This document shows positions 24,992-33,577 of a stretch of 64,000 nt of DNA, in pieces; position 1 is the stretch's first letter, and each line of letters starts with the position of its first letter. Made by a program: the position numbers and the translations under genes. Origin of the DNA: Paenibacillus auburnensis (GTDB lineage: Bacteria; Bacillota; Bacilli; Paenibacillales; Paenibacillaceae). Below the pieces are notes generated by a model. It was not told the DNA's origin. It was given only the letters and a program-made list of their open reading frames with translations, and did no database searches. The stretch covers positions 454,834 to 518,833 of the forward strand of contig NZ_CAKMMG010000002.1 of NCBI RefSeq assembly GCF_927798115.1, read 5' to 3'.

Positions 24992-25005
24992 TGAATGCGT
25001 TTACT
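24992..25005 (-). promoter_or_regulatory. cre-like site upstream of the oxidoreductase gene
   Basis: The minus-strand AGTAAACGCATTCA matches the catabolite-response consensus TGNAANCGNWNNCW with one mismatch. It lies 27 bp before the start codon, where CcpA binding would block transcription. Confidence 0.45.
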
Positions 25006-25106
25006 AGGTATATTGTATAGTATAAAATACATCCTTTTCTAAACGATTTTTGCTGAAAACAAGCCGAATTATGCATATATTATCCTAACTGAAGGAGCGA
25101 AAGAGT

Positions 25107-25937
25107 GTGCAGGAGGAGAAGCAGGAATTCCAGTTTTATGTGGAGCAAATCAAAAGAGCCGGCGCCTTCAGCATGGACACCGACCATTTTCACGATACCT
25201 ATGAAATTTATTATCTGCTGGCCGGAGAACGAAACTACTATATTAATAATCTGGTCTACTCCCTGCGCCAAGGTGATCTGATCTTCATAAACCGCAATGA
25301 GCTGCACCGAACAATGGCTAAAGGCACTGTCCGGCATGAGCGTATCCTGATCAATTTCCGCCAGGAATTCCTTCAGGGGATGCCCGGCGGCATCGAGCTG
25401 ACTTTCCCCTTCTTCAGTGAACAATGCCTGCTGCTCCGCCCGGATGTTCATGAACAGGGCAGAATCGAGAATATCCTGTTTGCCATGCTGAAAGAGCAGC
25501 AGGAGCAGTGTACCCAGCAGCTTCCCTACTTGCAGAGCCTGCTGATGCAAATGTTAATTCAAATGAACAGAATCCGCGAGAGTGCCCGGGCAGCCATCGC
25601 TCCGGCCAATAATGAGAAGCAGCGGAAAGTCTATGACATTCTTGAATATCTGCGGGCCCATTACCACGAAACAGTGAAGCTGGAGGAACTTTCAGAACGA
25701 TTTTATCTCAGCATTCCTTATCTCTGCCGCCTGTTCAAACAGACAACCGGCTTCACCATCGTGGAATATCTGAACACGATCCGCGTCCAGGAAGCGCAGC
25801 GGCGGCTGCGGGAGGGCAGTGATTCAGTCACACGGATCGCAGAGGATACCGGGTTTGACAGCATTGCCCATTTCGGCCGTGTCTTCAAAGGCATTGCCAA
25901 ACGTTCTCCCCTGCAATACCGCAAGCAGAACCGCTGA
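25107..25937 (+). CDS. AraC-family transcriptional regulator
   Basis: 276 residues. It begins with GTG at 25107 (GAAGGAG 9-10 bp upstream). The N-terminal cupin-like AraC sensing domain has HFHDTYEIYYLLAGERNYYINN and GDLIFINRNELHR. C-terminal tandem helix-turn-helices occupy about 180-275 (VKLEELSERFYLSIPYLCRLFKQTTGFTIVEYLNTIRVQEAQRRL; ITRIAEDTGFDSIAHFGRVFKG region). It is divergent from the Gfo/Idh/MocA gene, which it probably activates in response to a sugar ligand. Confidence 0.93.
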   Translation: MQEEKQEFQFYVEQIKRAGAFSMDTDHFHDTYEIYYLLAGERNYYINNLVYSLRQGDLIFINRNELHRTMAKGTVRHERILINFRQEFLQGMPGGIELTFPFFSEQCLLLRPDVHEQGRIENILFAMLKEQQEQCTQQLPYLQSLLMQMLIQMNRIRESARAAIAPANNEKQRKVYDILEYLRAHYHETVKLEELSERFYLSIPYLCRLFKQTTGFTIVEYLNTIRVQEAQRRLREGSDSVTRIAEDTGFDSIAHFGRVFKGIAKRSPLQYRKQNR

Positions 25938-25969
25938 AGAAGGATCCCCGCCAGGAGATCCTTCTGTAA

Positions 25970-28900
25970 TCATCTTATGAATATCTGTGGGACAGCCGCC
26001 AGTCCAAAACGGACAAAGGCATAACGGTCCTGATATACATGTGTGTCCGGCGCTAAATCCTTATCCGTCCAGCCCGGTTTGTCCTTGTAGCTGTCCGGCC
26101 CCACTTTATACACTTCGCCTTTGATATGGTGATGGGGCCCCAGCAGATTGCGGCAGCTGCCTGTCAGTATCAGTTCTATGTCATTACAGCCGGATTGCAG
26201 ATATGGTGTAATATCCGCTTCATAAGGCTCCCACAGGAAGGTTCGTACACAGATGCCGTTAATGAGCAGCTTGCTGACGATTGAATCCGGCGGAGCCTGA
26301 AATGACCATTTAACCTCAGAGATAGACTCTGCCGCGATTTCAAGTGACTGGCGCAAATGGATGCTTCCGGCGAAAAACGGAAAGCCCTGCCGCGTGAGAT
26401 CGCCTGAAGTTACCTGCCCGGGGACTTCAGTCAGGGTAAAAGGTCCTGAAATCCAGACAGCCCGGCGCTCAGCTTCTTCAAAGTCCGCAGCAGATTCAAC
26501 TCCGAAGGAACCGAGCACATAGATGCTTTCGATCTCCTGTTCCAAGGTAAGCTTGTTGCCTTCCGCTTCAAACTGTCTGGCCCGCTCCAGCCTTGCATAA
26601 AGCTCAGGCGAAGGGCGGAATTCCGTTTTCAACATAATTGTATTCCGGCCGGTTACAACCCTTCCTTGAATGTCAATCTTGCGCATGGAGATATCTCTCC
26701 ACCAGCCGCAGTGCTTAGGGGATACAGGTATACCGTTCAAGAAGATTCCGTATCCCTCCGGCTGCTCCAGCACCAGATACAGCTCCCGCTGACGCAGCGG
26801 ATCAAAGGATACCTCAAAATCAAATTCCAGCTCCAGCTCTACGGGCCGTCCATAAGCCAGCAGCTGCTCCTGGATGAAAATCACGGGCTGAGGCGCTGAC
26901 CACTCCCCGCCCTCTATCCGCAGGCGGGCATTGTCCAGGGTTATGCTGTTAAGGTCGACACTAGAGACTTCCCACAGAGGGCCAAGCCCTGCAACGGTAT
27001 ATACCTCCTCCTGTCTATTTTCATCTTTTTTATCCGCCAGTGCCTTATGTTCATTCACAGCTTCTGCCGTTGAAGCTGCCGGCGGATCAAGTTTGAGCAT
27101 CAGGGATTGCCCGGGATACAGCGGCAGGCGCAGAAGTACGCCCTTCTGATGCGTTTCCTGCGGAACCGGGCAGATCTCTCCGGTTTCCAGATTGATCAGG
27201 GAGACCACCCCCTGGCTGGACAGTTCAATGTGCAGCTGCGGATAGTGATCCGTCCCTGAATTCACCACATAATAAAGAAGTGAGCCCTCCAGCTCCATAG
27301 TCCGCACATTGAGGGTATCCGCAGCAACCCGCACCCCGTTCCTATCCGTGATTTGGATGAATGGTGCGGAGGCTGCTGATACCGCCTGCACCACCGCCCC
27401 GCAGCTCCAATCCGGCAGGATTGCATCAGCCATCATATCCGTTAACCTTTTGTCCTCCTTACCGCTTACGAGCACGGGATAGTTCTCGAAAGCGATCAGC
27501 GTACCGCCCTCCGCAGTGAACTGGGCCAGAAGCTGTACTGTATCTTGATCCAGCGTCAGACATGGCGGGACAATAACCACACGGTACTTCGCTTCACCGA
27601 TAATAAAGCTTCCCCCGCTGACCCGCCCATGCCCGGCGATAACACTCTCACTGCCATAATCATGCTCGATCAGGCCTTGGCACAGCCATCTGGTCAGCTG
27701 GGCGAAGGACTCATGATAAGGAACAACCGCAGACATATCCCCGCCGCATTGCAGGGTCCAGGCGGTCCGCACCGGATGGATCAGCAAAACCTCCGCCAGG
27801 CTGACACCTTCGGAGAGCAGCATAGAGAGCCTTGCGAAGTAGTCATTGAAGCCCTTATAATCTTGCCACCAGGGCTGTTGATAGAACAGGGAAGGCGGAT
27901 AATCACGCTTGCGCAGTCCCTGCAGTGAATAGCCCTGCAGATGCTGGCACATCAGATTGATGCCATGTACAAACTGCCATTCACCGATTCTTTTCAGATC
28001 GGCAAAGCTGACGTTCCACCCGGAGCAGCCAAAGCTCTCGGTAATTGTCCGCTTCTTGCCAAGCTGGCGGGCGACCGAGCTGACCTGCTTCGGCACCAGC
28101 GGATCGCTACCGACCAACCGGCCGAGCCAGTCGCAGCCGGGAATCTGCAAATGCTCATAGAAGGCCATCGGATCGCCGACGGAGGTCACCTGATGCATCA
28201 GCTCCTGTTCATCGACGACATGCCCGGTCAAGGACCAGCCTTTGCCGGCGCACCAGTCCCCGATCTGCTTGGCATAAGCGTGGGTAAACATGAAGGTCAC
28301 CGTCTCCCAGTAATCATATCTGGCTTTATGGCAGCCTTCTGTTTCCAAAAACAAAGCAGGAAGCACTTCCTTCACATCATAGCCATTGCGGGAGATAAAC
28401 ACCTCCTCCAGCTCGAAGGACCATGGAAGACCGCCGCGTGCGAACTGCGGCTCATCCGTGAACACACCATGAAGCTCAGCTCCATAATCTTCACCGAACT
28501 GTTCCCAATAACGCTCGTAGGTGGTTTGAATGAATTCCTTTACTGCCATCCGGCTGAGCGTATCCGTATAGAACGGATTGACTTCGTAGCAGATTCTCAA
28601 GGAGGCTTCCGCTTCCTTGTCTGGAGGCAGCAGGCGGTAGCTCCGGTTACTCGCTTCAAAGACATACCAGCCAATGGTCCGTTCCGGCGTACCCTGAAAG
28701 GGAGCCTCTTCACAGACCAGCCGCTTCTGCTGGTAAGCCAGCCCTTTGGCCGGAACCTCCCCGCCCCCGAAGCCGCTGGGCCAGCCGTTCTCGTCATAGA
28801 ACCACGCGTTCATTCCCAGCTCGCGGCTTTTCTCAATCGAAATACGGATCGCTTCCATCCATTCCTCGCCCATATACGGTGTCTGCAGCCCGCCGCGGGC

Positions 28901-29050
28901 ATGCATGAAGAATCCCCCGATGCCCGCCTGATGCATCTCTTCAATTTGCCGCTCCAGCTCCTCTTTCTCCAGCCTGTCATTCCAGGACCAGAGCGGAACA
29001 GAGCGGTATTCGGCTGGCGGGCTGCCAAGCTTATTCCATAGCGTTGTCAT
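25970..29050 (-). CDS. Glycoside hydrolase, GH106-like (probable alpha-L-rhamnosidase group)
   Basis: 1026 residues, no signal peptide, so probably cytoplasmic. The N-terminus carries the block seen in GH106-like enzymes: PLWSWNDRLEKEELERQI, GGFFMHARGGLQTPYMG and NAWFYDENGWPSGFGGG. The catalytic barrel spans roughly 1-480. Beta-rich C-terminal parts (about 680-1020) resemble carbohydrate-binding and jelly-roll modules. Exact specificity cannot be read from motifs. The start overlaps nothing but lies 6 bp after the GH130 stop, so translation is probably coupled. It is the last gene of the importer operon (33386 to 25970) and acts on the imported oligosaccharide. Confidence 0.78.
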   Translation of the reverse strand: MTTLWNKLGSPPAEYRSVPLWSWNDRLEKEELERQIEEMHQAGIGGFFMHARGGLQTPYMGEEWMEAIRISIEKSRELGMNAWFYDENGWPSGFGGGEVPAKGLAYQQKRLVCEEAPFQGTPERTIGWYVFEASNRSYRLLPPDKEAEASLRICYEVNPFYTDTLSRMAVKEFIQTTYERYWEQFGEDYGAELHGVFTDEPQFARGGLPWSFELEEVFISRNGYDVKEVLPALFLETEGCHKARYDYWETVTFMFTHAYAKQIGDWCAGKGWSLTGHVVDEQELMHQVTSVGDPMAFYEHLQIPGCDWLGRLVGSDPLVPKQVSSVARQLGKKRTITESFGCSGWNVSFADLKRIGEWQFVHGINLMCQHLQGYSLQGLRKRDYPPSLFYQQPWWQDYKGFNDYFARLSMLLSEGVSLAEVLLIHPVRTAWTLQCGGDMSAVVPYHESFAQLTRWLCQGLIEHDYGSESVIAGHGRVSGGSFIIGEAKYRVVIVPPCLTLDQDTVQLLAQFTAEGGTLIAFENYPVLVSGKEDKRLTDMMADAILPDWSCGAVVQAVSAASAPFIQITDRNGVRVAADTLNVRTMELEGSLLYYVVNSGTDHYPQLHIELSSQGVVSLINLETGEICPVPQETHQKGVLLRLPLYPGQSLMLKLDPPAASTAEAVNEHKALADKKDENRQEEVYTVAGLGPLWEVSSVDLNSITLDNARLRIEGGEWSAPQPVIFIQEQLLAYGRPVELELEFDFEVSFDPLRQRELYLVLEQPEGYGIFLNGIPVSPKHCGWWRDISMRKIDIQGRVVTGRNTIMLKTEFRPSPELYARLERARQFEAEGNKLTLEQEIESIYVLGSFGVESAADFEEAERRAVWISGPFTLTEVPGQVTSGDLTRQGFPFFAGSIHLRQSLEIAAESISEVKWSFQAPPDSIVSKLLINGICVRTFLWEPYEADITPYLQSGCNDIELILTGSCRNLLGPHHHIKGEVYKVGPDSYKDKPGWTDKDLAPDTHVYQDRYAFVRFGLAAVPQIFIR

Positions 29051-29056
29051 CTGGAT

Positions 29057-30061
29057 TCATCTGCCTTTCAGACACAGGGAAATCAGGTCATCCACATGTG
29101 CGGTCGCCAGACATTCGATCGTATCGGCGGAGCCGTAGTAGATTTTGACCTCGCCATCATCCTCAAGAATCATACCGCCCGGGAAAATGACATTGTTGCG
29201 GAAGCCGCCGTCAATCTCATAGTTGGCCTCTGGCGCAAGCAGCGGCTCCCTGCACATCCCGATAATCTTCTTCGGGTTCTCCAGATCCAGCAGCATAATG
29301 CCGGCGGTATACCGCTTTTTCCATGAAGGCTCCCAGCCGTGCTTTCCGCGTGCCGGGTCAATATCCACCGCATGGAAGGTGGTCAGCCAGCCCTGATCCG
29401 TCTTCACCGGGGGCGCCGCCGGTCCCACCTTGTCATTGGCGAACGGGACATGCTCCACAGCAAACAGCAAATCGGAGTTCCCCCAATATTTTAAGTCCGG
29501 GGATTCGGAAATCCAGGTGTCAAAACGGTCCTTTCCGCCCCGGCTGTACACGGTAAACGGGCGTTCCAGGCGGACGTAGTTGCCGCCTATTTTCTCCGGA
29601 AACAGCACCATGTTGCGAAGATCAGGCGACGACAGGCTGAGAATTTCAAAATCCTCAAAATCATCGGTCACCGCAATCCCGCCCCGGATGCCATGCTTGG
29701 TATCTACAGCAAAGCACATATAACAGCGATCCCCGATTACCGTCAAGCGCGGGTCGTAGGCGCGAATAATCTCTTCGTCATGCAGCTTGAAGCATTTCTT
29801 CGGACTGGCCTCCCAGTGGATACCGTCATCGCTGAAAGCAATTCCCAGGTCAGTCGTATGATGAGGCTCAATCGTCTGTTCAGCAAGGGAGCCGTAGTCG
29901 TTGCGGAATACCATCACATATTTGCCGCGAAATTTAGTCACACCCGCATTGAACACAAGCGCTGTTGGATAAGGAACCTTGGATGCATCCAGCACCGGAT
30001 TGCCGGGATAGCGGTGAATCAGCGGACTGGATGTAAGAATGGCGGGAACCTGAACTGTCAT
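29057..30061 (-). CDS. GH130-family glycoside phosphorylase/hydrolase
   Basis: 334 residues, five-bladed propeller family acting on beta-linked mannosides, usually by phosphorolysis. Family segments are NPVLDASKVPYPTALVFNAGVTKFRGKYVMVFRND, AYDPRLT (catalytic Asp, about D103), GPAAPPVKTDQGWLTTFHAVD and NVIFPGGMILEDDGEVKIYYGSADT. It has no signal peptide. The strong ribosome site is CAGGAGG. It stands between the permease pair and the GH106-like gene, so the cluster probably takes up an oligosaccharide containing both a beta-mannoside-type and a deoxysugar linkage. Whether it is a phosphorylase or hydrolase is not settled here. Confidence 0.88.
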   Translation of the reverse strand: MTVQVPAILTSSPLIHRYPGNPVLDASKVPYPTALVFNAGVTKFRGKYVMVFRNDYGSLAEQTIEPHHTTDLGIAFSDDGIHWEASPKKCFKLHDEEIIRAYDPRLTVIGDRCYMCFAVDTKHGIRGGIAVTDDFEDFEILSLSSPDLRNMVLFPEKIGGNYVRLERPFTVYSRGGKDRFDTWISESPDLKYWGNSDLLFAVEHVPFANDKVGPAAPPVKTDQGWLTTFHAVDIDPARGKHGWEPSWKKRYTAGIMLLDLENPKKIIGMCREPLLAPEANYEIDGGFRNNVIFPGGMILEDDGEVKIYYGSADTIECLATAHVDDLISLCLKGR

Positions 30062-30156
30062 TGTGAAAACCTCCTGGTTGTCGCTAGTAGTATAAATATT
30101 CGTATTATCATTGTTACACGCAGTTTAGTCATGCCACAGCCAATTTCAGCAGGGGC

Positions 30157-30993
30157 CTATCCCTTTAGGGAGCCTGCCGTCATCTGCATAAAGGATTTAT
30201 TGGCAAATACATACGCTACGAGAATCGGAAGAATCGACAAGCAGGCCCCCGCCATCATATAGTGGGTCTGCGAGGCTGCGGAAATGCCGTATTTCAGATT
30301 CGCAAGGCCCACCGTGAGCGTCTGCAGCTCCGGCTTGGTCATGGTGAATACGAGCGGCAGCAGATATTCATTCCAAGCGCCGCGGAAGGTGAACAGTGCT
30401 CCAACGCCAAGGCCGGGGCCCAGCAGCGGCAGGATGATCATCCAAAAGGTGCGGCCCAGTGAGCTTCCGTCGATCCTTGCGGCTTCATCCAGCTCCCGCG
30501 GGATGCCCTTCATGAAGCTCAGCAGGATAAAGAAGATCGAAGCGTGTGCGGAGATCAGAATCAGAATGACGCCCCATAACGAGCTGTGCAGATGCAGCTT
30601 GACCATCAGATCGAACTGCGGACGCAGCACCACCGCCCCCACAGCTACAAACATAGTGAAGGACTGAAGGCCGACATAAACTTTTTTGCCGATAAAGTCC
30701 ATCCGGTCTACCACATAGGCAGCCATTGAGGCTACCAGCAGCGTGCCGGCTACCGTGGACAATGAGACAATCAGGCTGTTAAGGGTGTACGTGGAGAAGT
30801 TGGCTTTCTCCCAGGCTTCAGCATAGTTGGAAAATTGCCATTTGCCTGGCAAAAAGGTTGCGCCACTTGTCAGTTCGATATTGGTTTTGAAGGATCCCAG
30901 AATGGTAATCACTACTGGAATTATGGTAATGAAGGCAAACACCAGCAAAAAGATCCATAATACGGTCTTTCCCGTTATCTCTTTGGTTCTCAT
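30157..30993 (-). CDS. Sugar ABC transporter permease (MalG/AraQ type)
   Basis: 278 residues with six membrane helices. The cytoplasmic EAA loop is ELDEAARIDGSSLGRTFWMIILPLLGPGL, and the protein ends SFMQMTAGSLKG as this subfamily does. The ribosome site is GAGGAGAG. It follows its partner permease by 13 bp. The importer consists of this gene, 31007-31909 and the lipoprotein at 32007-33386. No ATPase is encoded, so a shared MsmX-type ATPase is presumed. Confidence 0.94.
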   Translation of the reverse strand: MRTKEITGKTVLWIFLLVFAFITIIPVVITILGSFKTNIELTSGATFLPGKWQFSNYAEAWEKANFSTYTLNSLIVSLSTVAGTLLVASMAAYVVDRMDFIGKKVYVGLQSFTMFVAVGAVVLRPQFDLMVKLHLHSSLWGVILILISAHASIFFILLSFMKGIPRELDEAARIDGSSLGRTFWMIILPLLGPGLGVGALFTFRGAWNEYLLPLVFTMTKPELQTLTVGLANLKYGISAASQTHYMMAGACLSILPILVAYVFANKSFMQMTAGSLKG

Positions 30994-31006
30994 GTCACAT
31001 CTCTCC

Positions 31007-31909
31007 TCAATCGATCCGATTCATCCGTCTGGAGGCATAGAAATAGATCACGGAAATCATCCCCACGATAAGCGCAGAAACGAACGCGACCGCACTGCCA
31101 TATCCAAACTCCTGCACCTGGGTTGAGGCAGAACTGCCGCCGACAGGAAAGAATAACTTATACAAATAGAGGAACATGACTTCCGTTTTGCCGGCAGGAC
31201 CGCCTTCCGTTAGAACCATAATGCTCTCATACCCCTTCAATGCATTGATGATCGCCAGCATGATAACCATTTGCAGCACAGGACCCAGCATGGGGAGCGT
31301 GATGAAGCGGAACTGCTGTATTTTATTGGCCCCATCCAGAGAGGAGCTCTCGTAAACATCCTCGGGAATATTCTGCAGTCCGGCCAGAAACAGCAGCATA
31401 TAGTTGCCGACCGCTCCCCATACCGCCACAAGAATCACGGTAAGCATGGCGTGCTTCGGACCCAGCCAGTCGATGCCGGAGGATGACATGTTAAATTTGA
31501 TCAGGAACTGGTTCAGAATTCCGTTATATGAATTGAAGATCGTGAAAAAAACCACAGCCATAACGGCAGTACTGATTACCGTCGGCATAAAAAAGACGGC
31601 GCGGAGAAGCTGTCTTCCCCTGATTTTGCGGTTCAGAATCGCTGCCAGCAGCAGTGACAGCGGGATGGAGAGCAGCAGTTTGCCTCCGGCATAAACGAAG
31701 GTGTTGACGACAGAGTCCCAAAACTGAGAATCGTGCATAATCCGGGTAAAATTATCGAGGCCTATGAACCGGGCCGTTCCATAGCCCTTATAGTTGTAGA
31801 ACATATAGCGGAATGCCCAGGCAATCGGGTAAATTCCCAGTACCAGCGTAAGAATTGCGCTCGGCAGTAAATAGCTGTAGGCAAAGGCGGCATTCTTGGT
31901 TTTGTTCAT
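31007..31909 (-). CDS. Sugar ABC transporter permease (MalF/UgpA type)
   Basis: 300 residues if translation starts at the ATG at 31909. GGAG lies 14 bp before it, which is long. An in-frame TTG at 31945 has no ribosome site, so the start is uncertain. Six membrane helices are present; the EAA loop is EDVYESSSLDGANKIQQFRFITLPMLGP. It pairs with the following permease gene. A stable hairpin separates it from the lipoprotein gene upstream. Confidence 0.93.
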   Translation of the reverse strand: MNKTKNAAFAYSYLLPSAILTLVLGIYPIAWAFRYMFYNYKGYGTARFIGLDNFTRIMHDSQFWDSVVNTFVYAGGKLLLSIPLSLLLAAILNRKIRGRQLLRAVFFMPTVISTAVMAVVFFTIFNSYNGILNQFLIKFNMSSSGIDWLGPKHAMLTVILVAVWGAVGNYMLLFLAGLQNIPEDVYESSSLDGANKIQQFRFITLPMLGPVLQMVIMLAIINALKGYESIMVLTEGGPAGKTEVMFLYLYKLFFPVGGSSASTQVQEFGYGSAVAFVSALIVGMISVIYFYASRRMNRID

Positions 31910-31948
31910 GGGTTCTTTAGCAGCTCCTTTCCTGTTGACTGACAATGA

Positions 31949-31979
31949 ATAAGGATGGGGGATGACTCCCCCTCCTTAT
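31949..31979 (-). other. Intercistronic hairpin after the binding-protein gene
   Basis: ATAAGGATGGGGG and CCCCCTCCTTAT form a stem with one mismatch around GATGACT or a similar loop. It lies between the lipoprotein stop (32007) and the permease start, without a T run. Such hairpins often stabilise upstream mRNA and raise binding protein over permease. The same arrangement occurs at 62506-62541. Confidence 0.65.
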
Positions 31980-32006
31980 ATTTCTCTTTAAGTGCTTCAG
32001 AAAGAA

Positions 32007-33386
32007 TTATTTGGCAAATTTTCCGGCAAGCGCTGCAGGATCAAAGCCAGGATCCGGCTCCGCCTTCAATCCGTCGTTCTTAATCGCATCATCCAGTGCC
32101 GCGTTGTAGCGTTTGTTCAGATCGGCAATAGTGGCATCCAGATCCCCGCCGTTCAGCATGTATTTGAAGAAGGCATCATCTGATTTCATGCCCTCAGGCG
32201 CCACTGTCGGATATACAGGCCATACCCCGTCATACTGGTTCGGCAGGAAGCCTTCGATTCCGTTAACTTCAGGAGTTTTGGCTGCGGCGCTAATGGAAGG
32301 AACCATCGAGATACCATAGCCGTTTTCCTGATAAGCCGTCAGTATCGAATCACTGTACATGTATTCCATGAACTTCCAGGCAGCGTCCTTGTGCTTGGAC
32401 TTGGAGCTCAGGGCCAGCCATTGACCGCCGAGGAAACCGGAAGCCCCCTTAGCTTTGCCGTCAATTGTCGGGGCAGGAGCTGCGGCCCAGTCGATTTTGG
32501 CCGGGAATTGGGTGCTGTATACCCCGGGCTCCGAGGAGAAGCTCAGATACATCCCGATTTTGCCTTCAGCAAACTGTGCCCGCAGCGGATCGATGTCCAG
32601 CGATTCCACACCCGGCAGCATGCTGCCGTCATCTTTGATCTGCTTGAACGCCTCGATAATCGGCTTGAAGCCGCTGAAATCGAAGCGTGCCGTTTTGAAG
32701 TCATAACCAAAGCCGCCGAAGCCGCTCATCTCAGCAATGACCCGGGCCGAACGGCCGAGTGCACTGGGCGGGTTTTTGAAGTTCTGGGCGAAACCATAGG
32801 CACCGTCCGCTTTACCTGCTTCGGTCAGCTTTTTGGCAGTGTCCACCAGTTCCTGCAAGGTTGTCGGCGGATTGGTTATCCCTGCTTTAGCGAACAGGTC
32901 CTTGTTGTAAACCAGGCGCATGGTCGTTCCGTAGTTTGGCAAGCTGTAGCGTTTGCCGTCAAAGGTGTTCAGATTAGCCATCTCCGGAAATTTCGCTTTC
33001 ATTTCATCTGACAAATATTCGTCGATCGGAGCGAGATATTCTTTTTTATAAAAAGTACCGATCGTATTCTCCTTCACGCGGATCACGTCCGGAGCATCTG
33101 CGGTCTGGAAGGACAGATCCAGCGCGGTATCGAAATCATCGCCCTTCACGACCAGTTCAACCTCAATACCGTCGGTGTTCGTTTTGTTGAACTCGGCAAC
33201 CTTCTCCTTCACAAAGTCTGCATCATGGCGGTCACCCGTCCAATAGCTGATTTTCGTCTTTTCGCCCGGCGCATTTCCCGATCCTGAGGCCTCCCCGGAA
33301 TTTTCAGCGGTATTAGAGTTACCGCAAGCAGCCAGACCGAATGCCAGCACTGTGCTGAGCGAAGCAAGAAGCAGTTGTTTCTTCAT
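32007..33386 (-). CDS. Sugar-binding lipoprotein of an ABC importer
   Basis: 459 residues. The lipoprotein signal is MKKQLLLASLSTVLAFGLAAC (lipobox LAAC), then a Ser/Gly/Asn-rich linker, then a family-1 extracellular solute-binding fold (ISYWTGDRHDADFVKEKVAEFNKTN; APDVIRVKENTIGTFYK; DPLRAQFAEGKIGMYLSFSSEPG). The ribosome site is AAGGGGG. It is the first gene of the importer/hydrolase operon and follows a YesM/YesN two-component pair on the same strand. The substrate is presumably the oligosaccharide cut by the GH130 and GH106-like enzymes. Confidence 0.94.
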   Translation of the reverse strand: MKKQLLLASLSTVLAFGLAACGNSNTAENSGEASGSGNAPGEKTKISYWTGDRHDADFVKEKVAEFNKTNTDGIEVELVVKGDDFDTALDLSFQTADAPDVIRVKENTIGTFYKKEYLAPIDEYLSDEMKAKFPEMANLNTFDGKRYSLPNYGTTMRLVYNKDLFAKAGITNPPTTLQELVDTAKKLTEAGKADGAYGFAQNFKNPPSALGRSARVIAEMSGFGGFGYDFKTARFDFSGFKPIIEAFKQIKDDGSMLPGVESLDIDPLRAQFAEGKIGMYLSFSSEPGVYSTQFPAKIDWAAAPAPTIDGKAKGASGFLGGQWLALSSKSKHKDAAWKFMEYMYSDSILTAYQENGYGISMVPSISAAAKTPEVNGIEGFLPNQYDGVWPVYPTVAPEGMKSDDAFFKYMLNGGDLDATIADLNKRYNAALDDAIKNDGLKAEPDPGFDPAALAGKFAK

Positions 33387-33434
33387 TTCAGTTACCCCCT
33401 TATATGTTCAAAGCGATGATTGCCTTACACCATG

Positions 33435-33468
33435 ATTATAGATCAGGCCATTCCGCCGCATAATGCGG
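33435..33468 (-). promoter_or_regulatory. Candidate activated promoter of the importer operon with palindrome
   Basis: A perfect minus-strand TATAAT (33440-33435) has only a poor -35 (TTATGC). A 13-bp palindrome CCGCATAATGCGG (33456-33468) overlaps the -35 position. This layout fits activation by an AraC-type response regulator such as the adjacent YesN-like protein. The assignment is inference. Confidence 0.4.
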
Positions 33469-33510
33469 GTAAACCCACATTAAGGGCAGATTTCTGCTGA
33501 ACTAATATCA

Positions 33511-33556
33511 AACGGGGATGAACCCCCGCACCTGAAGCGGATCGTTCATCCCCGTG
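33511..33556 (-). terminator. Terminator of the two-component operon
   Basis: Arms ACGGGGATGAAC and GTTCATCCCCGT, 12 bp each, enclose a GC-rich loop. On the minus strand they are followed by TTGAT. The T tract is weak, so some read-through into the importer operon is possible. Confidence 0.7.
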
Positions 33557-33577
33557 GGAATCCTAACAATATAAATG

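Noticed and set aside
27941..29041. 366-codon plus-strand frame inside the GH106-like gene
   Set aside because: Antisense shadow; the minus-strand product has recognisable glycosidase blocks and this one has none.
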